Position numbers and translations under genes: made by a program | DNA from: Streptomyces sp. F001 | Lineage (GTDB): Bacteria; Actinomycetota; Actinomycetes; Streptomycetales; Streptomycetaceae | Direction: 5' to 3' | DNA: 64,000 bases | Assembly: GCF_004187715.1 (NCBI RefSeq) | Contig: NZ_QZWF01000001.1 | Span: 1,488,001-1,552,000 of the forward strand | In this document: positions 9,874 through 18,262 of the stretch, piece by piece | How positions within the stretch are numbered: the stretch's first letter is position 1 | Layout of the letters: each line of letters begins with the position of its first letter | Notes under the pieces: generated by a model | The model's input: the letters and a program-made list of their open reading frames with translations, nothing else | Told to the model about the DNA's origin: nothing | Database searches by the model: none

Positions 9874-11014
9874 TCGTCACGTTCGCCTGTCCCCCGCCCT
9901 CGCACATCGTCTGCAGCCCGAACCGCCCACCCGTGCGCTCCAGTTCGTGCAGCAGCGTCGTCATCAGCTTCGCGCCGGTCGCGCCGAGGGGATGGCCCAG
10001 TGCGATGGCACCGCCGTTGACATTGACCTTCCCGGGGTCGGCGCCGGTCTCCTTCAGCCAGGCCAGGACGACCGGCGCGAAGGCCTCGTTGATCTCGACG
10101 AGGTCGATGTCGTCGATGGTCAGGCCGGTCTTCTTCAGGGCGTGGGCAGTGGCGGGTATCGGGGCCGTGAGCATGCGGATCGGGTCCTCGCCGCGCACCG
10201 AGAGGTGGTGGACGCGGGCGCGCGGCGTCAGCCCGTGCTCGCGCACCGCCCGCTCGGAGGCCAGCAGCAGGGCCGCCGCGCCGTCGGAGACCTGTGAGGA
10301 GCAGGCGGCCGTGATCGTGCCGCCGTCGATGACTGGCTTCAGGGCGGCCATCTTCTCCAGGGAGGTGTCCCGCCGTGGCCCTTCGTCGGCGGCGACTTCC
10401 CCGTACGGCACGGTCTCCCGCGTGAACCGCCCCTCGTCGATCGCCTGCACCGCCCGCCGGTGCGAGCCGAGCGCGAACTCCTCCTGCTCCGGCCGGCCGA
10501 TCCCCCACTTCGCGGCGATCATCTCGGCGCCGGCGAACTGGTTCACCGCCCGGTCCCCGTACCGCGCGCGCCATCCCTCGCTCCCGGCGAAGGGCCCCTG
10601 GGTGAAGCCCAGCGGCTCGGCGGCCTGCCGGGTCGCGTAGGCGATGGGGATCTGCGACATGTTCTGTACACCCCCGGCGACCACCAGGTCCTGCGTCCCG
10701 GACAGTACGCCCTGCGCCGCGAAGTGCACGGCCTGCTGCGAGGACCCGCACTGACGGTCCACGGTCACCCCGGGCACCTCCTCGGGCAGCCCGGCCGCCA
10801 GCCAGCAGGTCCGCGCGATATCCCCGGCCTGCGGCCCGACGGTGTCCAGGCATCCGAAGACGACGTCCTCGACGGCGGCCGGATCGACCCCGGCCCGCTG
10901 GATCAGCGCCTTGAGCACATGCGCACCCAGGTCGGCCGGGTGGACCCCGCTCAGTCCTCCTCCGCGCCGCCCCACGGGCGTGCGGACCGCTTCGACGATG
11001 TAGGCCTCGGCCAT
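9857..11014 (-). CDS. fadA6: FadA6-like acetyl-CoA acetyltransferase (thiolase)
   Basis: Thiolase (385 aa) for the last carbon-carbon cleavages after IpdAB. The nucleophilic Cys lies in VDRQCGSSQQ near residue 89. The catalytic His lies in GGAIALGHPLGATG and the second Cys in MCEGGGQAN. Segments such as GVQNMSQIPIA and NEAFAPVVLAWL are shared with mycobacterial FadA6. It is the last gene of the leftward operon ipdF-kstR2-fadA6, 24 bp after kstR2. Confidence 0.92.
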   Translation of the reverse strand: MAEAYIVEAVRTPVGRRGGGLSGVHPADLGAHVLKALIQRAGVDPAAVEDVVFGCLDTVGPQAGDIARTCWLAAGLPEEVPGVTVDRQCGSSQQAVHFAAQGVLSGTQDLVVAGGVQNMSQIPIAYATRQAAEPLGFTQGPFAGSEGWRARYGDRAVNQFAGAEMIAAKWGIGRPEQEEFALGSHRRAVQAIDEGRFTRETVPYGEVAADEGPRRDTSLEKMAALKPVIDGGTITAACSSQVSDGAAALLLASERAVREHGLTPRARVHHLSVRGEDPIRMLTAPIPATAHALKKTGLTIDDIDLVEINEAFAPVVLAWLKETGADPGKVNVNGGAIALGHPLGATGAKLMTTLLHELERTGGRFGLQTMCEGGGQANVTIIERI

Positions 11015-11038
11015 GTCAACTCCCTCACGAAAAAAGGG

Positions 11039-11662
11039 CTATTCACGTACGGCGATCCCGTCCAGCACCATCGACAGGTACTGCCGGGCGATCTCCTCCG
11101 GACTGTGCTGCCCGCCGGGCCGGTACCAGGACGCGGCGACCCACACCGTGTCCCGCACGAACCGGTAGGTGAGCCGGACATCGAGGTCGTCCCGGAAGAC
11201 CCGGTCCGCGACGCCGCGCTCCAGCGTGGTCAGCCACGCCTTCTCGAACTTGCTCTGGGACTCGGCGAGGAAGGCGAACCGCTCCTGCGCCGCCAGCTGC
11301 CGGGACTCCTTCTGGTAGATCGCAACGGCGGCGCGGTGCCGGTCGATCTCCTTGAACGACTCGGTGACCAGGGCCTGGAGCGTCTCGCGCGGCCCGAGCC
11401 CGGCCTCCAGGACGGCGTCGTAGCCGTCCCAGAGCTCGTCCAGGAAGGTGTGCAGGATCTCCTCCAGCATCGACTCCTTGGAGTCGAAGTGGTAGTAGAG
11501 GCTGCCCGCGAGCATGCCCGCCTGGTCGGCGATGGTCCGTACGGTCGTTGCGTTGTAGCCCTGCTCGGCGAAGACCTCTGCGGCGGTGCGCAGGAGTTCG
11601 CGGCGGCGCGCCGGCGCGGCGCCGGTCACCTGGGGCTTCCTCTTGGTCGGCACGTGACCCAT
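11039..11662 (-). CDS. kstR2: KstR2-like TetR repressor
   Basis: TetR-family regulator of about 207 aa. The N-terminal helix-turn-helix region (RRELLRTAAEVFAEQGYNATTVRTIADQAG then SLYYHFDSKESML) and the ligand domain ending DTVWVAASWYRPGG closely match mycobacterial KstR2, which is released from DNA by HIP-CoA. It sits between ipdF and fadA6. Two matching operators (6446-6464 and 12480-12499) lie in the cluster's divergent promoters, so it probably controls all four transcripts, including its own. The start could also be GTG 11674. Confidence 0.9.
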   Translation of the reverse strand: MGHVPTKRKPQVTGAAPARRRELLRTAAEVFAEQGYNATTVRTIADQAGMLAGSLYYHFDSKESMLEEILHTFLDELWDGYDAVLEAGLGPRETLQALVTESFKEIDRHRAAVAIYQKESRQLAAQERFAFLAESQSKFEKAWLTTLERGVADRVFRDDLDVRLTYRFVRDTVWVAASWYRPGGQHSPEEIARQYLSMVLDGIAVRE

Positions 11663-11680
11663 TGTGGTCTGCACCCGCGC

Positions 11681-12466
11681 TCAGGGATGCCGGCTGCTGA
11701 CGGACACGACCTCTCCGGTCATGTACGAGGAGTAGCCGGACGCCAGGAACACGATCACGTTGGCCACCTCCCAGGGTTCGGCGTACCGCCCGAAGGCCTC
11801 GCGGGCGGTGAGCTCGGCAAGCAGTTCGGGCGTCGTCACCTTCGCCAGGTGCGGATGCATGGCGAGGCTCGGCGCGACGGCGTTGACCCGCACTCCGTGC
11901 GCGGCGGCTTCCAGCGCCGCGCACCGGGTCAGCGCCATCACGCCCGCCTTCGCCGCGGCGTAGTGCGCCTGGCCGGCCTGGGCGCGCCAGCCGACGACGG
12001 AGGCGTTGTTGACGATCACTCCGCCGCCGGTCGTGCGCATCGCCCGCAGGGCCGCCCGGGTGCACCGGAAGGTGCCGTTCAGCGTCACGTCCAGCACGCG
12101 GGACCACTGCTCGTCGCTCATGTCGACCAGGTCGGCCGTCCCGCCCAGGCCCGCATTGTTGACGACGATGTCCAGCCGCCCGTGCTCCCGTACGGCCGCC
12201 GCGAAGAGCGCCCGCACCTGGGCGTCGTCGGTGACGTCACAGGGGACGGCCGCCACCGCGCCCGCGAACTGACGCCCCAGCTCTGCCTCGTACTCCTTCA
12301 GCCGCCGCACATGTGCGTCGCTGATCAGCACGCGTGCGCCCTCCTCCAGGAACCGGCGGGCGGTGGCGCCGCCGATCCCCGCCCCGGCCGCCGCGGTGAT
12401 GACGGCGGTGCGGCCGGCGAGCAGTCCGTGCCCGGGGACGTATGACGGAGCCTCGACGTCTGTCAT
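11681..12466 (-). CDS. ipdF: IpdF-like SDR dehydrogenase
   Basis: Short-chain dehydrogenase (261 aa) that in HIP catabolism oxidises the 5-hydroxyl group of the CoA thioester. It has the altered glycine motif TAAAGAGIGGATARR, NNAGLGG, catalytic Ser in NNASVVG, and YAAAK. The ending TGEVVSVSSRHP is typical of IpdF proteins. It is the first gene of the leftward operon with kstR2 and fadA6 and starts 14 bp from operator 2. Confidence 0.9.
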   Translation of the reverse strand: MTDVEAPSYVPGHGLLAGRTAVITAAAGAGIGGATARRFLEEGARVLISDAHVRRLKEYEAELGRQFAGAVAAVPCDVTDDAQVRALFAAAVREHGRLDIVVNNAGLGGTADLVDMSDEQWSRVLDVTLNGTFRCTRAALRAMRTTGGGVIVNNASVVGWRAQAGQAHYAAAKAGVMALTRCAALEAAAHGVRVNAVAPSLAMHPHLAKVTTPELLAELTAREAFGRYAEPWEVANVIVFLASGYSSYMTGEVVSVSSRHP

Positions 12467-12479
12467 GGCGCCACGCTAA

Positions 12480-12499
12480 CCTACCAAACACTTGTTAGG
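12480..12499. promoter_or_regulatory. KstR2-type operator 2
   Basis: Near-perfect palindrome CCTACCAAACACTTGTTAGG between the divergent ipdF and the acyl-CoA dehydrogenase genes. Its core ACCAAACACTTGTT (12483-12496) fits the KstR2 consensus AnCAAGnnCTTGnT with one mismatch. Read on the other strand it matches operator 1 at 17 of 19 bases. Confidence 0.8.
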
Positions 12500-12516
12500 G
12501 AAGGGAGCGGGGACCC

Positions 12517-13704
12517 ATGGACCTGGACGAGTCGGCCGAGGAGCAGGTGTTCCGCGCACAGGCCCGGCAGTGGCTGCGGGCCCACGTGCCCGCCGAGCCG
12601 CCGGCCTCACTGGAGACGGAGGAGGGCTTCGCCGAGCACCGGGCGTGGGAGGCGCGGCTGTACGCGGACCGCTGGTCGGTGGTCTCCTGGCCCAAGGAGT
12701 ACGGCGGCCGGGGCGTGGACCTCGTCAAGTGGCTGATCTTCGAGGAGGAGTACTACGCGGCGGGCGCTCCGGGCCGGGTCTCGCAGAACGGCATCAGTCT
12801 GCTGGCCCCCACCCTCTTCGACCACGGCAGCAGGGAGCAGCAGGCCCGGATTCTGCCGCCGACGGCGAGCGGCGAGGTGATCTGGGCGCAGGCGTGGTCG
12901 GAGCCGGAGGCGGGCTCGGACCTGGCGTCCCTGACCTCCCGGGCCGTCCGCACCGACGGTGGCTGGCTGCTGTCGGGACAGAAGACCTGGTCCTCCCGCG
13001 CAGCCTTCGCCGACCGCGCCTTCGGCCTGTTCCGCAGCGAGCCGGGCACCCCGAAACCCCACCACGGCCTGACGTACGTGATGTTCGACCTGCACGCCCC
13101 CGGCGTCACGGTCCGCCCCATCGCCCGGCTGGACGGCAAGCCCGCCTTCGCCGAACTGTTCCTGGACGATGTCTTCGTCCCGGACGAGGACGTCATCGGC
13201 GAGCCGGGGGAGGGCTGGCGGATCGCCATGTCGACGACCGGCAACGAGCGGGGCCTCACGCTGCGCTCCCCCGGCCGCTTCCTGGCCGCCGCCGACCGGC
13301 TGGTCCGGCGGTGGCGCGCCACCGCCGGCCCCTCCGACACGGCACTGCGCGACCGGGTGGCGGACGCCGTGCTCGGCGCCCGCGCCTACCACCTCTTCAC
13401 CTGCGCCAACGCCTCGCGCTTCGCGGCGGGCGAGTCGATCGGCGCCGAGTCGAGCCTGAACAAGGTGTTCTGGTCCGAGTACGACATCGCGCTGCACGAG
13501 ACGGCGCTGGACCTGCTGGGCCCGGAGGGGGAGGTGTCGGACGGCGACTGGCAGGAGGGGTACGTCTTCTCCCTCGCCGGTCCCATCTATGCGGGCACCA
13601 ACGAGATCCAGCGGGACATCATCGCCGAGCGGCTGCTCGGCCTGCCGAAGGGACGCCTTCCCCAAGATCCCGGCCTCACGCGAGCAGGAAGGATCCCCGG
13701 ATGA
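12517..13704 (+). CDS. Acyl-CoA dehydrogenase, FadE31-like
   Basis: FAD-dependent acyl-CoA dehydrogenase subunit of 395 aa. It carries the FAD/substrate motifs WAQAWSEPEAGSDLASL and GQKTWSSRA and the C-terminal GPIYAGTNEIQRDIIAERLLG. By my reading it is closer to mycobacterial FadE31 than FadE30. FadE31 pairs with FadE32 or FadE33 to form a heteromeric enzyme, and the next gene encodes such a partner, overlapping by ATGA. The ATG at 12517 has GGGAGCGGGG upstream. Confidence 0.88.
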   Translation: MDLDESAEEQVFRAQARQWLRAHVPAEPPASLETEEGFAEHRAWEARLYADRWSVVSWPKEYGGRGVDLVKWLIFEEEYYAAGAPGRVSQNGISLLAPTLFDHGSREQQARILPPTASGEVIWAQAWSEPEAGSDLASLTSRAVRTDGGWLLSGQKTWSSRAAFADRAFGLFRSEPGTPKPHHGLTYVMFDLHAPGVTVRPIARLDGKPAFAELFLDDVFVPDEDVIGEPGEGWRIAMSTTGNERGLTLRSPGRFLAAADRLVRRWRATAGPSDTALRDRVADAVLGARAYHLFTCANASRFAAGESIGAESSLNKVFWSEYDIALHETALDLLGPEGEVSDGDWQEGYVFSLAGPIYAGTNEIQRDIIAERLLGLPKGRLPQDPGLTRAGRIPG

Positions 13705-14705
13705 GGTTCCTCCTCGACGCCGAGCAGGCCGAGTTCGGACGGACACTGGACCGGATGCTGGCCGCGGCCGGCACGCCCGGTGTCGTACGGGCGTGGGCGG
13801 CCGGGGACCACGGGCCGGGGCGTGCGCTGTGGTCGCGGATCGCGGAGGCGGGGGTGTTCGCGCTCGCGGTGCCGGAGGCGTACGACGGGGTGGGCCCACT
13901 GCCCGTGGAACTGGCCGTGGCTTACGTGGAGTTGGGGCGACACGCGGTACCAGGCCCGGTGGTGGAGACGGCCGCGGCTGCGACACTGCTCGGTGAGCTT
14001 CCCTCCGTCGCCAAGGAGTGGCTGCCGCGGATCGCCTCCGGCGAGGCGGTGGTGTCGCTGCGGCTGGACGAGGCCGACGCCTTCTGTGGTCCGTACGCAC
14101 TGGACGCGGACGCCGCCGACGCGGTGATCACGGTCAGCGGTGACGAGCTCAGGCTCGCTCCCGGTCACGGTCCGCTGCAGGCGTCCGCCGATCCGGCGCG
14201 GCGCCTGTTCCGCCCGCTGGACGGCGGCGAACTGCTGGCGAGCGGTCCCGCCGTACGCGAGGCGGCGGCGCAAGCGGCCGACCGGGCGGCGTTCCTCACG
14301 GCAGCGCAGTCCCTGGGAGTCGGCCTGGAGCTGCTGCACCGCACCGTCGAATACACCAAGCAGCGCATGCAGTTCGGCACGCCCATCGGTTCGTTCCAGG
14401 CGGTCAAGCACCGGCTCGCGGACACCCTGCTCGCCCTGGAGTTCGCGCGCCCGCTGCTGTTCGGCGCCGCGCTGTCGACGGCCCCGGCCGACATCGCCGC
14501 CGCCAAGGTCACCGCGGGAGAGGCCGCGTACACCGCCGCGCGCACGGCCCTCCAGCTCCACGGAGCGATCGGCTACACCGAGGAGCTCGACCTCTCCCTG
14601 TGGCTCCGCAAGGCGCGCCCGCTGCGTGACGCGTGGGGGACGCCGGGGGCATGCAGGGCCAGGGTGCTGGACGCGCAGGTGCCGGGCTTGCAGCACGCAC
14701 CCTGA
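13701..14705 (+). CDS. Acyl-CoA dehydrogenase partner subunit, FadE32/FadE33-like
   Basis: Shorter acyl-CoA dehydrogenase-family subunit (334 aa) translationally coupled to the FadE31-like gene. It has the N-terminal helical domain, the TKQRMQFGTPIGSFQAVKHRLAD helix and LQLHGAIGYTEELDLSLWL near the end. Such subunits act in heterotetramers with FadE31 and carry out the dehydrogenation after ring C is opened. A second, truncated relative lies at 17496-18262. Confidence 0.87.
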   Translation: MRFLLDAEQAEFGRTLDRMLAAAGTPGVVRAWAAGDHGPGRALWSRIAEAGVFALAVPEAYDGVGPLPVELAVAYVELGRHAVPGPVVETAAAATLLGELPSVAKEWLPRIASGEAVVSLRLDEADAFCGPYALDADAADAVITVSGDELRLAPGHGPLQASADPARRLFRPLDGGELLASGPAVREAAAQAADRAAFLTAAQSLGVGLELLHRTVEYTKQRMQFGTPIGSFQAVKHRLADTLLALEFARPLLFGAALSTAPADIAAAKVTAGEAAYTAARTALQLHGAIGYTEELDLSLWLRKARPLRDAWGTPGACRARVLDAQVPGLQHAP

Positions 14706-15031
14706 GCGCGATCCGGCCTGCCTCGTCGGTCAGGGCCGGAGCGCTGGTGGAGGCAACTGCCGAACATCGAGCCGTGAACGAAGCGGCCACGGGCGATGAG
14801 GAAAGCCGCTCCCGCTTACCCCAGTCCCCCGTGTCGGTCAAGCGACGAGAATCCGTGGCTCGTCGGCCCACGCGTGTCCGGAAATGCTGGTCTCGAAGAA
14901 GGTGACATGGCTGCCCGCCTCGGCCCAGGCCAGGGCGGCCTCTGGTCCAGCGAAGGAACGCCCATGGAGAGACGTCTCGCTCCCCCCTCCACCCGCCCAT
15001 CCGCGCTCGTCGCCCTGGCTCCTCTACCGAC
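14706..15031. other. 326-bp gap between the HIP cluster and the MNIO operon
   Basis: No convincing gene. The minus strand from about 15015 to 14839 has an open stretch ending EPRILVA then a stop, with a codon bias that looks coding (AALAWAEAGSHVTFFET), but it has no in-frame ATG/GTG after an upstream TAG stop. It may be the remnant of a lost gene. The promoter of the rightward MNIO operon must lie in the right half. Confidence 0.4.
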
Positions 15032-15916
15032 ATGAACAACGTCGAGCTGTGGCTCCTGGCCATCGGGTACCTTGCTGCCGCCGCAATGATGGCGCAGCTG
15101 GTCGTGGACGGACGGCGCGCCCGCCGTCCACGCCTGTCCGCAGTCTCCGCCAACAGAGCCTCCAGGGCCGCGGAGGCTCGTGGCAACGCGCTGCTCCATG
15201 CGGCCTTCCTCGCAGGCGGGCCGCGTCGGGTCGCGAACACGGTACTGGTCGCCATGCAGCGTGACGGCCGGCTGCACATCTCCCGGGGCGGCAGGGTCAC
15301 CAGGGCGCCGGGAACGTCGTACAACGCGGTGGAAGGCCATGTCGTCGGAGCGCTCCGGGAGGGGGATGCGACGACTGCGGCGGCGCTGCGCGACCGTATG
15401 GTGCGCAGCGCCGCGATGCGCGACATCGGTACCGCGCTCGCGAGGGCCGGGCTGCTGGTCGAGCCAGCCCTGCGTAAGCGGATCATCCGTCGCAGGTGCA
15501 TCCTGGTCGTCCTGCCGGCGGTCGTGTCGGTGGTCGGCTTCCTGTCGACGGGAGGCGACACCGCCGCAGTGGAGGCCATGACGGTTCTGCTGGTCCTCAT
15601 GGTCGGCGGCCTAGCCGTGGCCCTCGTCCAGACGTCGAAGCGGCGGATGTGGCGCACCACCGCCGGAGAGGACCGTCTCGCGGCCATGCGCCGGGATCCC
15701 ACGGCGGCGTTCCCCGGGATCGACCCAGTACTGGCCGGGGTGGCCCTGCTGGGTCTGGGGCAGCTGTCCGATCCGGAACTGCAGGCAGGCATTCTGGGCC
15801 ACGGCCGGTCCGACAAGGACGGCCCGGGTGGCTCCTGCGGCTTTGGAGCGTCCTGCGAAAGCAGTGGCTGCGGAGGCAGTGGCTGCGGAGGCGGCTGTGG
15901 CGGCGGCGGCGACTGA
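15032..15916 (+). CDS. TIGR04222-type membrane protein with Gly/Cys-rich tail
   Basis: A 294-aa protein with one N-terminal membrane segment (about 4-24), a soluble region, two adjacent membrane segments (about 152-170 and 177-197), and a low-complexity tail from about 262 with five cysteines (269, 275, 280, 285, 289) separated by Gly/Ser. This layout fits the TIGR04222 family, which is known for Cys/Gly-rich C-termini. The next gene encodes a DUF692 enzyme of the multinuclear iron oxygenase class, which modifies cysteines in peptide substrates. The tail is therefore a candidate modification site. The function is unknown and the substrate role is inference. Confidence 0.8.
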   Translation: MNNVELWLLAIGYLAAAAMMAQLVVDGRRARRPRLSAVSANRASRAAEARGNALLHAAFLAGGPRRVANTVLVAMQRDGRLHISRGGRVTRAPGTSYNAVEGHVVGALREGDATTAAALRDRMVRSAAMRDIGTALARAGLLVEPALRKRIIRRRCILVVLPAVVSVVGFLSTGGDTAAVEAMTVLLVLMVGGLAVALVQTSKRRMWRTTAGEDRLAAMRRDPTAAFPGIDPVLAGVALLGLGQLSDPELQAGILGHGRSDKDGPGGSCGFGASCESSGCGGSGCGGGCGGGGD

Positions 15917-15926
15917 TCCCTCGGCG

Positions 15927-16751
15927 ATGCGCCGACTGGGCTTCGGCATCGGCTGGCGGCCGGAGATCGACCTGACCATCGAACGACTGCCCAGGGCCGA
16001 GTTTTTCGAAGTCATCGCCGAGAGCCTCTGCCCCGGCCACCTGCCCGCTTCCCTGGCGGCCCTGCGGGCCCGGAACGTACCCGTGGTCCCGCACGGGGTG
16101 AGCTTGTCCCTCGGGGGTGCCGAACGCCCTGACGCACACCGGCTGCAGCATCTGGCCCAGTGCGCCGAGATCCTGGACGCCCCGCTGGTCAGCGAGCACC
16201 TGGCCTTCGTACGCGGCGGCGGCCTCGAGGCAGGACACATGCTGCCGGTGCCCCGCACATGGGAGGCGATGGAGGTGGTGAGCGAGAACATCCGGATCGC
16301 ACAGGAATCCCTTCCGGTGCCGCTGGCGCTGGAGAACATCGCCGCTCTCTTCGCCTGGCCGGATGCGGAGCTCACGGAAGGGCACTTCCTCGCCGAACTC
16401 ATCGACCGCACCGGAGTGCGGCTGCTGGTCGACGTGGCCAACCTGCACACCAACCACGTCAACCTCGGTCAGGACCCCGAGCAGGTACTGGACGAACTGC
16501 CGCTGGAGCAGCTGGCCTACGTCCATGTCGCCGGAGGCGTCCTGCGGGACGGCCTGTGGCACGACACCCACCGGCACCCGGTGACCGCCCCCATTCTGGA
16601 CGTGCTGGCCTCGCTGGCCGAACGGACCGACGTCCCGGGCGTCCTGCTCGAGCGCGACGGCGACTATCCCACCGCAGCCGGCCTCGCAGAGGAACTGGCC
16701 GCGATCCGCACCACCGTGGAAGGCGCCCGTGCCCGGCACGCCGCATCCTGA
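15927..16751 (+). CDS. DUF692 multinuclear iron oxygenase (MNIO) family protein
   Basis: TIM-barrel iron enzyme of the MbnB/DUF692 family (274 aa from ATG 15927). The metal-ligand pattern is intact: His56 (PHGVSLSLG), SEHL at 89-92, Glu136-Asn137 (LENI), Asp159 and Asn162 (DVANLHTN), His190 (VHVAGG), Asp203/His205 (DTHRHP) and Glu222 (ERDGDYP). Characterised relatives oxidise cysteine or Asp/Asn residues in ribosomal peptides. The ATG is 10 bp after the TIGR04222 stop with no strong ribosome binding site, implying coupling. An upstream in-frame start at 15828 would only add residues read through the Gly/Cys tail in another frame. Confidence 0.9.
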   Translation: MRRLGFGIGWRPEIDLTIERLPRAEFFEVIAESLCPGHLPASLAALRARNVPVVPHGVSLSLGGAERPDAHRLQHLAQCAEILDAPLVSEHLAFVRGGGLEAGHMLPVPRTWEAMEVVSENIRIAQESLPVPLALENIAALFAWPDAELTEGHFLAELIDRTGVRLLVDVANLHTNHVNLGQDPEQVLDELPLEQLAYVHVAGGVLRDGLWHDTHRHPVTAPILDVLASLAERTDVPGVLLERDGDYPTAAGLAEELAAIRTTVEGARARHAAS

Positions 16752-17121
16752 CGCGGCCCGCGCCCGGCTGGCCGCAGCCGAGGCCCAGCTCATTGCCGCG
16801 CTCGTGACCGGCGCCCCCGCACCTGCCGACTTCGACAGCGGGCGCCTGCGCGTCCAGAGGGCAGCACTGATCGCAAAACGACGCGACGGCGTGACCCGGG
16901 TTCGGCCCGAGCTGAGTCAGGTGCTGGGGCCGCGGTTCTCTGCCCTGTTCCACGCCTATGCCACCACACGTCCCAAGCCGGCCCACGGTGGCAGCACTGC
17001 GGACGGGCAGGCGTTCGTCCAGTACCTGGCCGCACACGGCCGGCTGCCCGAACAGATCATGTCGCCACGGCCGGGGACCCGGCTGCGCCGCCTGGTGCGC
17101 CACTTGTCATCCCGCCGGTGA
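16729..17121 (+). CDS. Small MNIO partner protein, DUF2063-like
   Basis: A 130-aa protein whose GTG start overlaps the DUF692 gene by 23 bp, with GGAAGG five bases upstream. Its pattern ([64 protein letters not shown]) resembles the N-terminal DUF2063/MbnC-type domain that pairs with DUF692 enzymes and helps bind the substrate peptide. I cannot align it rigorously, so the family call is moderate. The basic C-terminus ([13 protein letters not shown]) is unusual. Confidence 0.72.
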   Translation: MPGTPHPDAARARLAAAEAQLIAALVTGAPAPADFDSGRLRVQRAALIAKRRDGVTRVRPELSQVLGPRFSALFHAYATTRPKPAHGGSTADGQAFVQYLAAHGRLPEQIMSPRPGTRLRRLVRHLSSRR

Positions 17122-17200
17122 CCAGCCTCTTGACCAGGCCGCATGCGAATCAGGCACCGGGTCCGGGGGCGGGTTCCGTATCAGTGGGAAACAGGGGGAC

Positions 17201-17495
17201 TCAGCTGCATCGTGTCCCATCCGCAGGTGAACGGCCCTCGATCAGGTAGGTGTCCACGGCGTTGACCACGCACGCGTTCTTGGTGCGGCGGGCATAGGCG
17301 CCGTGGCCGTCGCCGTCGTAGGTCAACAGCACCCCGGAGTCCAGCTGCTCGGCCAGCTCCTGGGCCCAGGCGTACGGGGTGACCGGATCCCGGGTGGTGC
17401 CCACCACCAGGATCGGCGCCGCCCCGCCGGCCTTGATCTCGCGCGGTTCGCTGACCGGCTCGACCGGCCAGTCCGCGCAGGACAGCCCGGCCCAC
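17201..17495 (-). pseudogene. 3' fragment of a TAP-like secreted alpha/beta hydrolase
   Basis: About 98 codons that match only the C-terminal part of a tripeptidyl-aminopeptidase-like hydrolase: SCADWPV, then PILVVGTTRDPVTPYAWAQ (catalytic Asp region), then DGDGHGAY (catalytic His) and the usual CVVNAVDTYLIEG ending. The signal peptide, nucleophile Ser and most of the protein are absent. The frame joins acyl-CoA dehydrogenase antisense sequence near 17495, so this is a remnant, not a gene. Confidence 0.75.
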
Positions 17496-18262
17496 GCCCC
17501 GTCGAAGTCGCCCTCGCTTTCGTGGAGTTGGGGCGGCATGCGGTGCCGGGGCCGTTGGCGGAGACGGTCGCGGCGGCCGTACTGCTCACCGAGCCGGACG
17601 CTCTCGCCGAGCGCTTCCTCCCCCGGCTGGCAGCAGGCGAGTCGATGGTGACGCTGGCGCCCGAAGGGTCGTACGCCCTCGACGGCGGCGCGGCGACCAC
17701 CCGTCTCTCCCTCGCACCCGACGGCCTGCGTCTGGCCCCCGGCCATGCGCCTGCGCGCCCCTCCCTCGACCCCGCCCGCCGCCTCACCCCCCTCCTGACC
17801 GGCGGTGAACTCCTCTCCCCCGCCCCGCCGGCCGACCGCGCCCTCACCTGGGCCCGGCTCGCCACCGCCGCCCAGGCCCTCGGTGTGGGGCTCGCGCTGC
17901 TGGACCGGACGGTCGCCTACGTCAGGCAGCGCACACAGTTCGGGGCCCCCGTCGGCTCGTTCCAGGCGGTCAAGCACCGGCTGGCCGACGCGAAGATCGC
18001 CCTGGAGTTCGCGCGGCCGCTGGTCTTCGGCGCCGCGGTGACGATGAGCCCGGCCGACGTGGCCGCCGCGAAGACGGCGGCCTGCGAGGCGGCGTACACC
18101 ACGGCCCGGACCGCCCTCCAACTGCACGGCGCGATCGGCTACACCGCGGAGTACGACCTGTCCCTCTGGCTCACCAAGGCCCGCGCCCTGCGCACCGCGT
18201 GGGGAAGCCCCGACGAGTGCCGGACCGTCGTCCTCAATGATCGTGCCCGCCCCTGCGGGTGA
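17496..18262 (+). pseudogene. 5'-truncated acyl-CoA dehydrogenase (FadE32/33-like)
   Basis: Homologous over its whole length to residues 67 to the end of the 13701-14705 protein (shared ELGRHAVPGP, QFGxPxGSFQAVKHRLAD, LQLHGAIGYT), but the first 66 or so residues are missing. The upstream sequence in this frame is the antisense of the hydrolase fragment. The truncated 5' ends of the two fragments touch near 17495, as expected if one deletion removed the shared divergent promoter and both N-termini. It overlaps the 3' end of qcrB by 29 bp. It is probably the lost third dehydrogenase gene of the HIP cluster. Confidence 0.78.

Noticed and set aside
14509..15816. 435-residue minus-strand open frame across the MNIO region
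   Set aside because: Arg/Ala/Ser/Thr-rich with no motif; the plus-strand genes here have recognisable families and proper overlaps.
15841..15916. Gly/Cys-rich tail of the TIGR04222 protein as a low-complexity reading artefact
   Set aside because: The frame is continuous with a clear membrane protein, and Cys/Gly tails are a known trait of the family. The adjacent cysteine-modifying type of enzyme also supports it.
17303..17495. In-frame N-terminal extension of the truncated dehydrogenase
   Set aside because: This stretch is antisense to the hydrolase fragment and has no dehydrogenase similarity, so it is an artefact of the junction.
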